The notes under the pieces: generated by a model
What the model saw: the letters and a program-made list of their open reading frames with translations, nothing else
Database searches by the model: none
What the model was told of the DNA's origin: nothing
Shown: positions 12,504 to 25,200 of the stretch, piece after piece
How the letters are laid out: each line of letters opens with the position of its first letter
How positions within the stretch are numbered: position 1 is the stretch's first letter
Assembly (NCBI GenBank): GCA_023974075.1
Contig: JAMFTG010000122.1
Coordinates: 144,001-208,000 of the forward strand
DNA length: 64,000 nucleotides
Direction: 5' to 3'
Source of the DNA: Chaenocephalus aceratus
Taxonomy: Eukaryota; Chordata; Actinopteri; Perciformes; Channichthyidae
Translations under genes and position numbers: made by a program

Positions 12504-12943
12504 CCATCCATCCATCCATCCATCTTCTCCCGCTTATCCGTGGTCGGGTCGCGGGGGTAGCAGTTCCAGCAGAGAGCCCCAAACTTTCTTTTCCCTGGCG
12601 ACATCAACCAGCTCTGACTGGGGGGTCCCAAGGCGCTCCCAGGCCAGCGAAGAGATATAATCCCTCCACCTGGTCCTAGGTCTACCCCTTGGTCTCTTCC
12701 CAGCTGGACGTGCCTGGAACACCTCCCTAGGGAGGCGCCCAGGTGGCATCCTAACTAGGTGCCCGAACCACCTCAACTGGCTTCTTTCGACGCGAAGGAG
12801 GAGCGGCTCAACTCCGAGTCCCTCCCTGATGACCGAACTTCTCACCTTATCCCTAAGGGAGACACCAGCCACCCTGCGGAGGAAACCCATCTCGGCCGCT
12901 TGTATCCGCGATCTCGTTCTTTCGGTCACGACCCATCCTTCAT
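12504..12943 (-). mobile_element. Rex3-like (RTE) LINE 3' fragment
   Basis: The minus-strand frame reads LRWFGHLVRMPPGRLPREVF and GRPRTRWRDYISSLAWERLG, ends LLELLPPRPDHG, and is followed by a (GATG)n tail, as in Rex3. Almost identical to 53013-53314. It interrupts the left inverted repeat of the Tc1-like element, with ACCAT on both sides. Confidence 0.82.
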
Positions 12944-13127
12944 GACCATTTCTCTCAAATATTGTTCACAAATCTGAAAGAATCTGTGATAGTGAGCACT
13001 TCTCCTTTGCCGAGATAATCCATCCCACTTCACAGGTGTGGCATATCAAGATGCTGATTAGACAGCATGATTATTGCACAGGTGTGAATTAGGCTGGCCA
13101 CAATAAAAGGCCACTCTGAAATGTTCA

Positions 13128-14085
13128 GTGTTATCACACAGCACAATGCCACAGATGTCGCAAGTTTTGAGGGAGCGTGCAATTGGCATGCTGACAGCAG
13201 GAATGTCCACCAGAGCTGTTGCCCGTGAGTTGAATGTTCATTTCTCTACCATAAGCCGTCTCCAAAGGCGTTTCAGAGAATTTGGCAGTACATCCAACCG
13301 GCCTCACAACCGCAGACCACGTGTAACCACACCAGCCCAGGACCTCCACATGCAGCATGTTCACCTCCAAGATCGTCTGAGAGCAGCCACTCGGACAGCT
13401 GCTGAAACAATCGGTTTGCACAACCAAAGAATTTCTGCTGTCAGAAACCGTCTCAGGGAAGCTCATCTGCATGCTCGTCGTCCTCATCGGGGTCCCACCT
13501 GACTCCGGTTCGTCGTCGTAACCGACTTGAGTGGGCAGATGCTCACATTCGATGGCGTCTGGCACGTTGGAGAGGTGTTCTCTTCACGGATGAATCCCGG
13601 TTTTCACTGCTCAGGGCAGATGGCAGACGGCGTGTGTGGCGTCGCGTGGGTGAGCGGTTTTCTGATGTCAATGTTATGGACGACGAACACAGGTGCATTT
13701 TATTGATGGCATTGTGAATGCACAGAGATACCGTGACGAGATCCTGAGGCCCATTGTTGTGCCATTCATCCACGACCATCATGTTGCAGCATGATAATGC
13801 ACGGCCCCATGTTGCAAGGATCAGTTCCTGGAGGCTGAAAACATCCCAGTTCTTGCATGGCCAGCATACTCGCCGGACATGTCACCCATTGAGCATGTTT
13901 GGGATGCTCTGGATCGGCGTATACGACAGCGTGTTCCAGTTCCTGCCAATATCCAGCAACTTGGCACAGCCATTGAAGAGGAGTGGACCAACATTCCTCA
14001 GGCCACAATCAACAACCTGATCAACTCTATGCGAAGGAGATGTGTTGCACTGCGTGAGGCAAATGGTGGTCACACCAGATACTGA
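13128..14085 (+). pseudogene. Tc1-like transposase, frameshifted
   Basis: DDE transposase of the Tc1/mariner superfamily, which cuts and pastes DNA at TA sites. An N-terminal helix-turn-helix ([20 protein letters not shown]) reads in one frame to 13502. The first catalytic Asp (FTDESRF), the second (HDNARPH) and the Glu (SPIEHVWDAL) follow in other frames. The last segment, 13879-14085, ends at TGA after GGHTRY. At least two frame changes and a stop at 13500 make it inactive. All three catalytic positions can still be recognised. Confidence 0.85.
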
Positions 14086-14282
14086 CTGGTTTTCGGACCC
14101 CCCCAGACCCAGTAGCGTGGGAAAAAAATTAGGGGAAGCCAATAATACGTCCTTTCTTTTGGGTCGGGGGTTTGGTGGTCAATGCAATAACGTAACCAGA
14201 TGAGTGATTACAGCACCCGGTATCATTTTACACACATTTGTATCATACAGATGCAGGACTTACACACGCCTGTTATCTAACC

Positions 14283-15801
<1,519 letters not shown>

Positions 15802-16579
15802 ATCTAACCGACTGGTCCGCACGCACTCTCCAGACAAAACTCTAATAACATTCACAAACTAAATCAGGAGACCTTTAACGTCTTACGTCCGATTCGCTCC
15901 TTTTTTCCTCACAGCCACATTAAGCCGCCTCTGGCTTCCCTTGGCATGACCCCGACTAATCACAGGTTGGCAGGGGCATGGCGTGAGCCTTGTCTGATTG
16001 GTCAATCCCTCCATTTTTTTTTACCAAGGGAAGCCAATTTCGGCTGGCCTCCTCTCGCAACAGAGAGTGCAATCTACTGTTTCACCATAACATCTAGAGG
16101 GGAGCTGTTTCACTCTTTGTAAAATACTCAATGAGAATGGGGAGAGACGAAACGGAATTTCCGAAACTAAACTAGGCCTAAGTGTTTTTATTTATTTATT
16201 AAAATTAAAACTACAATCCGAAAAAACAGGGGAAGCCTGGCTTCCCTTGTCCTCCAGGAGAAAACGCCACTGCCCAGACCCCCCTCAATAAAGCAAAACT
16301 GCACGTTTCAGAGTGGCCTTCTATTGTGGCCAGCCTAAGGCACACCTGTGCAATAACCATGCTGTCTAATCAGCATCTTGATATGCCACACCTGTGAGGT
16401 GGGATGGATTATCTCGGCAAAGGAGAAGTGCTCACGATCACACATTCTTTCAGATTTGTGAACAATATTTGAGAGAAATGGTTATTTTGTGTAAATAGAA
16501 AATGTTTTAGATCTTTGAGTTCATCTCATGAAAAATGGGAGCAAAAACAAAAGTGTTGCGTTTATATTTTTGTTCAGTG

Positions 16580-16853
16580 TAAATTAAAACATGTGAGGTT
16601 ATCATGAGGTTGTTAACATCGCAGTTTATCAGCGGATGTTTGCAGGAACTACTTGTTAACAGCGTGTTTCCTGACGGACACACACAGCGTGACTCCAGTC
16701 AGGGAGAGACCGGTCTCCAGTCAGCACCGCTGCAGACTCCGTTTGGGGGCTTGATAGCCCACTCCCCCTCCACACTCGTTGGTTTGGAGCGGACCCTCCG
16801 TGCGAACTTGCAAACGGAGGGGTAGGGTGTAGGGGCGGTTTGGGATTGGGCCG
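16580..16853 (-). mobile_element. Element X copy 1, right part
   Basis: Homologous in inverse orientation to 42845-43168. It ends GGTTTGGGATTGGGCC at 16853, the same terminus as copy 2 at 43573. Confidence 0.75.
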
Positions 16854-18043
16854 ATGTCCTTCAACATGGCGCGCTGAAATCCATTTCCGGGTCACTACCG
16901 GAGGACCGAGGATTCGAGATTACTTTTTATTATTCATCACCTTTACTGCATTTATGTAGATGACACTTCTCAGGAAAAAGGGATTTTATTAAATGTATTA
17001 TTTTATGTATTAATATCTTGCTGGGTTTATGTAAGAGGCAAACATCTCAGGAAGGTGCAGTTTCTTTGTTCTTTTTGTGTATTATTTTTACCTTTTTTTT
17101 TTTAAATCCCGTTTGCTGTGTTTATGACAAACATACAGGAAGTTGATTTTATTTTTCGGATATAGAAGTTGCACATGAGCTCCCATTATAAATATGTTCA
17201 GAAAAGTGTTTAACCTAAACAGTCAGAAATGTCATCGTTTAAACTCTTAACCACATTTTAAAATCCTGCTTTTTGTTATAAATGCAGTTCTCCTGTCATC
17301 CACCAGGGGGCAGAGCTGCTGTGTAATGTAAAGATGGAAATGAAAACAATTGATTATTCTTATGCAGTTTTGGAAAGATGACATGTTATCTATCTAAACA
17401 AATAGGGTTTCATCATTTGAATCGTTATACAGTCAAAGAACACCTCTGTATGTCTTTAATTTCTATGAAGAAAATAATTGTGATTTATTTAATGTTCACA
17501 ATATTATTTAAGATAAAAACACAACACTTGGTGAAGATGTTTCTCCATCTGCATGCTTTGGTACATTTGTATTTTGACCGTTTCTCCAAACACTGACTTT
17601 TTTCCAAAAGATTTAAACTTTCTTACTTTTCACTTATTGATGAAAAAAAAACCTAGATTTCAGATTTTCAAAAAAATTCTGTACATTTTCTCAAAATTCG
17701 GACTTTTTCATCAAATTGTGCCTTTTTCTAAAAATCCCAAAAATCTGTATATTCTCTCAAATTTTTACTTTTTTCACAAAATACTGACTTTGTCAACATT
17801 CTGTCTTTTCACAAAATTCAGACTTCTCAAAATCTTAAAATGTGGACTTAAAAAAAAGTACATTTAAAAAGGTTAAAACTGAAGATTGGTAAAAAATGTT
17901 ATCAGGACTGAAGTAGCTTCACACAGTAAACATAATGTATCATTTCTACAGAGACACTATTGGAATAAGTTCTTTTTTAATGGCAGTGGATGACCCGCTT
18001 TATTTCACAGAGACATTTCTCCACCATGAACAAAAGGAAACGA
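16854..18043. other. Intergenic, AT-rich; no gene recognised
   Basis: From about 17590 to 17880 there is a degenerate series of TTTTCACAAAATTC-like words that looks like decayed tandem repeat. The open frames here are AT-rich chance frames. Confidence 0.5.
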
Positions 18044-19297
18044 GACAAGTGTCAATAAAAACCTTTATTATTTTCTTTTTGTCGTTGGGTTTTCCTCAAG
18101 TTTATCTTGCCCTTTTTGACCCCTCCTGACCTAACCCCCACACATCCCTCTACTGAATCCTCCGGACACGAACAACCTCTACGATCAAAATAACCCCAAC
18201 ACAAACCAGAAGAGAGGATTCAAAACACGGAGGAAGCTACCGACTAGAAATAAACTACACACACATGGAGTGTTGACAAACCCAGGGCTTTGAGAGCAAG
18301 CGTGAATCTTCAGAATCCGAAAGCGAGGGGTCGTGTATTTACATAGCTGCAGCTTTCTGAGTTTTGTTCGACGCTTTCTACACGACACTGTGGGGAAACT
18401 ACGGGAATCATTGGGGTTATTACAAGCTCATACATTCAAGCTATACATATATATATATAACTATGTACACAAAGTATAAATAAAACCACCAATTGAGAAC
18501 CCAGAGATTATAGTTTTATACATATTCAACACCAAAGAGAAAAGAAACTGTAAAAAGGGGGACGCAGTCATCCTGGTTTCATCTAACGCTACCGATTAAG
18601 GGATCCAATCAAGCAAGTGCTCAGTTTGGAGTAGTTGTTTAAAGCGCTCCGCTGTGGGGGTAAAGACACACTCAAGTAGAGACGGGACATATTGTACAAA
18701 GCCCCCCACCCACCCACCCTCATCCCAACACACTTCACGCTTGCTCTTAAAGGATTTACTGCCAATTACAACACCCTTTGCTCAAATCTGTATTCCTTAA
18801 TTAACGTTACTGTACATCACTCCACGCTTTGAGCAGAGAGCCGTTAACAACAGACAGGAAGTCGACAGTTATTTTGATCATAGAGGCGACACAGGTCATT
18901 AAAGAAAATAAAAATAAACTACAAGCAGCAGGAGGAGGAGGGACCAAAGATTTAAAGGGCCAGTACCTTTTTGAAATGGTCGACTCTAAACTGGAGTGTT
19001 CGTTAACGGGAGTGAAGCGCGGGGGGGGGGGGACGTTGCATAATTGAAGCTTGCAGGGGGAACAATAACTGCGACTTTAGATGTTTGACAATATCCCATA
19101 ATTCCCTTTGAATGTCACCGCCTGGTCGTAGGAACACAGCTGCGGTTTATAGCGAGTCCACTGCGGGTTACACGTGTTTTAAAATGGCCCTTCTTTAGAG
19201 GATTAAAAAGCGTACTGTCTCTTTAAATCCCTGGATGTTTCCTCCGCCCCTGCAGCCCTGACTTTAAGCCCCGCCCCCCACACCTGTGCTCAGGTGT
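18044..19297 (-). other. cs: cs 3' untranslated region
   Basis: Sequence between the cs stop codon (19298-19300) and a minus-strand AATAAA at 18064-18069 followed by a T/G-rich stretch. The 1.2-kb length is usual for vertebrate cs. The end is inferred from the signal only. Confidence 0.5.
18064..18069 (-). terminator. cs: Candidate cs poly(A) signal
   Basis: AATAAA on the minus strand with GTTTTTATTGACACTTGTC downstream. It is a plausible cleavage region. Confidence 0.45.
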
Positions 19298-22200
19298 TCA
19301 GCCTGACTTGGCCGCCACCAGAGCCATCAGTCCGTCCGTGCTCATGGACTTGGGGCGCTCCAGAGGGAAGCCCAGCGCCCGGCTCCACACCAGCTGAGCG
19401 AGCACACCGAGAGCCCGGGAGACTCCGAACAGAACCGTGTAGTAGTTCATCTCAGACATCCCATAATACTGCAGAGAGGAGAGGGGGAGGTTACTGTCAG
19501 ATATGCAAACCGATAACATTAAGAGAGATACCTGAGGAATTCAACAACTTTATCTCATCACAATATGGACGAGTGCAAAATTATTAAAAAGGTTAATTAT
19601 GAGCTACTTAAAAAGGTAGGTAGGTAATTTTGGAGGAACCGGCTCGAGTGCGCTAGAATTTGAAAATACACAGCCGGAACAAATATGCCACTTCCTCATA
19701 TAAGCCCCTCCCCCAACACACAGGAACGCGCACATGACCAATGAGGGCACGAGATAAGTTTGTGCCCCGATAGAAGGCTGACAGGCAGGTAGGCCGTCCA
19801 GCTACTTTAGCCGGGCCGAGGAAGATGATTGGTCGTGCTTTCTACAGCGCCACGGCTTCCAATGATGATTTTTATTAATGTATTTTTTGTCAAAGCACTT
19901 CAGATATTCATTCATTCCATGGAATATAACAACAAGTGTATCTCGAGCCGGTCTCTCAAACTTTACCTACCCCACGTTTAATGGAGCTGAAGAGATATCC
20001 CAGGCTACTCATCATATTTTAAAGACTTAAAACATATTGTTCTCTACAGATATCGGCAAATAAAATGACGATGGGAGTCACAGAAGTTGAGATGTCTTGC
20101 TCGTGAGTGGAAGAGGTCGATTGCCTGCTTTATGGATGTACGATGGACCAAATCGGTCATTTTGAAGGAGTAGAGCACTGTCTGAAGGCGGTGGGTTCAA
20201 AGTGACTCAAGTAGCTGCTGCAGGATTCCCCCCCCAGTGAAGAGAGTGTTTTCACGATTGGTTTAGCTTCTAAGGTCTGACGTGTTGCTGCTGATTGAGT
20301 GTCAGCGGTAGAAAGATGTTTTAAAAATCCCTTCAGTCCGAGACAAATCCACATTTTGTGAATCTGCATTGTGCATATTTAACCGTTCGGGCACAACGCC
20401 GCAGTGTTTTGATTGTCCTCCCCTGCAGCAGATGATCATGAATGTGTAATATGAAACCCGTCTCACCTGCAGCAGCACCCCGCTGTGGGCGTCCACGTTG
20501 GGCCAGGGGTTCTTGGCCTTGCCCTGCTCCAGCAGCACGTTGGGCACGATCTTGTAGAGCTGAGCCACCATCTTGAACAGCGGGTCGTTGGGCAGGTGCT
20601 TCAGAGCAAACTCCCGCTGGCAGGTGTAGCGGGGGTCCGTCTTCCTCAGGACGGCGTGGCCGTAACCGGGGACAACCTGCAGAGAGAGAGAGGGGAGAAC
20701 ATATGAAATACTTCCTGCTTCTACTTGGAAAATATAATTATTTGTTAAAAACGGAGCAACAGATTATTAAAATACATTTTCTCAACTCAACTGTGAATCT
20801 TGGCGTCGCATGTTTATTAACAGTTATTACTCATAATGAAATAAGAAAAGACACAAGCTCTGCAGACAGTAATCATTATCAATAAAACAAATAGTTATCT
20901 CAAATATGCTATATGCCTTGGAGAGTATCTAGATATCCCTGCCCTCATGCCAAAGGAACTGCACACGGAATATGTGTCGCCGTTTGATGTCTGTCTGGAC
21001 CGCTGCGTAAAAAGGAGGGTTTCTGCCCCGTTACTTCTCCGCTGCGTTCTTGTCCCAGTTCCAAACCGTATGCAGTTCAATCGAGCGGACTTCTTTCTGC
21101 AGATGTGAGCGTCCTTAACAACGGTCAATAAGAGCTTGACAACGTGTCATGTGTTCTGAATCGACCAATCAGAATCGAGTATTCAACTAAGCCATGTAAT
21201 AATGCCACTCAATATATCATTGTATTGATACTGTGTTCCTTTAAGTTATACGCGTGTGCTCTCCAATTCCCACCACTCCTTTTTTGTTATTAATATCATT
21301 TATTATGTGTTTGCAAAAAGGTCAACAACTGTTTGCTCAATCACCTAAATACCCCGTTCCCCAGTGCTCAAAAACAAACATACAAATGGGCACAACAGAC
21401 TGGGGTTGGAGGAGGTGCTTATTTACCCGTCCAGACTTGAGTGTGTTCCAGATGTAATCCCTCATCTTCTCGTCAGAAACTTCTCCTCCCAGCTCCTTCT
21501 GCAGCGCCGTCAGCCACACCAGCACCTCCTACACACACACGGAACAAGTTATTAAAACATGAGTACATTCATGCTAAACAATAGGGATGGGAATGATTAA
21601 TCGAATATTCAAAATGATTCAAGTATTCGAATGCGAGTTATGAATATTTTGATTTTAATTAGTTTATTGTTTTTAGTGGGAGGGGTGCCTACATTGAGAG
21701 AGGTCAGAAGCCATTATGTTTTAAGCATGAAAGCTGTAGTGCTATAGCTGTCGACTTGGTTTCTTTATTGAAAACAATGTTGTTTTTATTACATTTAAAA
21801 ATAGATTTAAATTCAATTAACCGTTTTTTTTGTGGGTCGAATATAAAATTTGCTTTAAAATTCCCATCCCTACTAAATAAGTACACCACTATGACTTCCA
21901 CGATACTATCTGAGCCACTTGTTGGTTCAAATATCAGAGCAGGAGAAAGTATTCCACACATTCAGTTTCGTGCTTTAAAGAAATCCCTTTACTACGAAAC
22001 CATCACATGTCAACGGGAGCGTCTGTCACGACCAACCAGCTGCAAATAAAATTGATGGCAAGATGTATTAAAGGAAACTGAGCTCAATGAGGCCGAGATA
22101 ATGCAAACAGGAGGAGAGGATTTAACAGCCGGTGAACTCCGAATGAAGCTCCCCAACATTTTGAGGAAAGCAGGTGAGATTTATCCCATCAGGATCTTTA

Positions 22201-25200
22201 AAAGAGTCCGTTAGTTACCCAGCATGTGTAAAAGACCCTGAAGACACCCTTAGTCATTATTTAGTTTTTTACACCAGAGCTTTTCCTATCCCGGCGCTAT
22301 TTCTTAATGTCTTTCATTTTTGTAAAGCACTTTGCCTTGTGTTGGAAGGGGCTGTATAAATAAACTTGCCTTCCTACTTAATCTACGACGTCATGTTGGG
22401 AGACATGTTTCCCCCTTCAGTGAAATGTAATGTGTGGTACGGACCTGGTTGGCGAGGCCGTGCAGAGGGCCGGCGAGGCCGTTCATGGCGGCGCTGAAGG
22501 ACAGGTAGGGGTCGGACAGAGCGCTGCCCACCAGGTGGCTGGTGTGAGCGCTGACGTTCCCTCCTTCATGGTCACTGAGGGAGAACAGGGATACATTCAA
22601 ACCCAGCTACGTGCTGATGCTGTACTCTGTGTGTTAGGTTCTGTACCTGTGTGTGGTGAGGTAGTGTGTGCAGTGTGTACCTGTGTGTAAAGGTAGTGTG
22701 TGTGTGTGTGTGTGTGTGTGTGTACCTGTGTATGGTGAGGCAGTGTGTGTACCTGTGTATGGTGAGGTAGTGTGTGTACCTGTGTATGGTGAGGCAGTGT
22801 GTGTGCCTGTGTATGGTGAGGCAGTGTGTGTGCAGTGTGTGTACCTGTGTATGGTGAGGTAGTGTGTGTGCAGTGTGTACCTGTGTATGGTGAGGCAGTG
22901 TGTGTGCAGTGTGTGTACCTGTGTATGGTGAGGCAGTGTGTGTGCAGTGTGTGTACCTGTGTATGGTGAGGTAGTGTGTGTGCAGTGTGGGTACCTGTGT
23001 ATGGTGAGGTAGTGTGTGTACCTGTGTATGGTGAGGTAGTGTGTGTACCTGTGTATGGTGAGGTAGTGTGTGTACCTGTGTATGGTGAGGTAGTGTGTGT
23101 ACCTGTGTATGGTGAGGTAGTGTGTGTACCTGTGTATGGTGAGGTAGAGCCTCATGAGCTCAGTGAACTGGGAGTCGTTGTATCCCAGCATGTTGCTGAA
23201 GTTGTGGGACCAGTCCAGGTTGGAGTCGATGGCTCCGATGCTGCTGCCCTCACGGTAAAGGTTACGGTAGATCTTGGCAGCGATGCAGGGCAGCTTCGCA
23301 ATCAGATCCATGGAGTCCTCATACACAAACTGAGGGGAGCAGCACAAGGGGGTTAAAGGAATGAAAGAGCAATGCATCCGATGGACGAGACACAAGGTTT
23401 CCTTTCAGCGCCAAGACCCCAGACTAATGGCGCATTTCCACTACAGCGCGGAGCTCGCTTTAAGCGTGCCCGGACCGTTTTTGGTTGCGTTTCCACTCGG
23501 CGTAGTTCCAACTAGCGGGTACTATTTCAGTTTTTCTGGCTCTCCAAAATCCAGGTTCTTTCCGGGCCAACGGGCTGAGCATGCTAAACTAGAGAGAGAA
23601 TCGCTGGCAAGGGGGCTACAACTACAACAACATGAACATATTTTACCGTGATTAAATTGTAATACACGTTTCAAAATGATGCCGAAGTAACAACATACTG
23701 ATACCGGTTAGTAAAAACCATGAATTAACGCTTTGACAAGTCTGCAGACAGACGGCAGGCGAAACACCTTTTTAAATGTGTGTTTTCTGAATGGAGATCG
23801 GCTAAGCTAACGTTATATATGCTCCGACCGTCCACACTCACAACAACGGCCTACAGACATAAATAAACCAGCGACTGTATTCTCCATGACACAGGCAGTC
23901 TGTGGGTTGTACTTGTTTCACTTCTGTCTAGTTTCTGAACAGATATGAGGAGCTGTGAGCTCTGAGGGCTAACAGCTAACGGCTGATGTTGGTTTTGTGG
24001 TTCGCATTGAAGATGACATCACGGCTCCGCCTACACTGCGTTGCTATAGTTACTGCCCCAGCTACTAAACTGTAATGGAGACGCAGCATAAAGTGAGCCT
24101 GTCCTAACGAGGCCCTGTAGTGGAAATGCGCCATAAGAGGGTGTGTGTGTAGGGGTAGCATTCAACCTTGTATCATTTCCTGTAATGTAAAGGATTCAAA
24201 CTGTTCTCCTTTACCCCAACAGAACATTCATGCACTCAAAGGGTTTACAATTAAAGTTGAAATAAAGAACATGCATCGAAAAAGCAGAGTTGTATTCATC
24301 AATCCCCAGATGACGGTGTTGAAGCCAATCACACATTTAAAAGTTTCAAAGGGCGCGGCCGGATCAAACTAAAGTATACCTTGCCTCGACTTCCCGATTA
24401 GACAACGTTAGCTTTACTTTGGGAAACTACAGGCAAGATCTTCAGAATTGGTTTGCCACCCGCTGTGTTACTCTCGTGTCTGCAGCCAGTCAGTGTTTGC
24501 CATCAAGCTCCTGCTCTCCCCGAGTCTCCATTGCTTCAGAAGTTTCCATCACATGACATGATGTGATGTGTGTTGGTTTGAACTCACCTCCCAGTACTTT
24601 GGACTTGTGCACCCCCTCGGAGTAGGCGCGGGCGAAGCTGCTCTCGCTGTTCAGAGCCGTGATGGCGGCGCTGAACTGGACATGGGGTGCAGGTTGGTGG
24701 GGAAGTTAATCCAGCATGGTGACCACGTGGGAGGGGAGGGCCGCTCTCTTAGCCCACTCTTTGGAGACCCAGCTCACCTGAGGACAGAACACACACCACC
24801 GTTAGAGGGGAACCACACACAGTTGGAGGGGAACACACACAGTTGGAGGGGAACACACATAGTTGGAGGGGGAACACCACACCGTTAGAGGGGAACACAC
24901 ACGTTTGGAGGGGAACACACCACAGTTGGAGGGGAACCACACCACAGTTGGAGGGAAACAACACAGTTGGAGGGGGACACACACCGTTGGAGGGGAACAC
25001 CACACGTTGGAGGGGAACCACACACAGTTGGAGGGAACACACAAGTTGGAGGGGAACACACACAGTTGGAGTGGGAAACACACACAGTTGGAGGGGAACA
25101 CACGTTGGAGGGGAACCACACACAGTTGGAGAGGAACACACACTAACTTGACTACAATATTATTTAAGATAAAACAATTATTTTATTATATTTTATAATA

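Noticed and set aside
22634..23395. 253-codon frame of LTIHRYTHY repeats as a separate gene
   Set aside because: It is cs exon 7 running into the amplified donor array. Exon 7 alone is coding.
24749..25198. Overlapping 80-130 codon frames in both strands at 24.75-25.2 kb
   Set aside because: Translation of the roughly 20-bp minisatellite upstream of cs exon 6.
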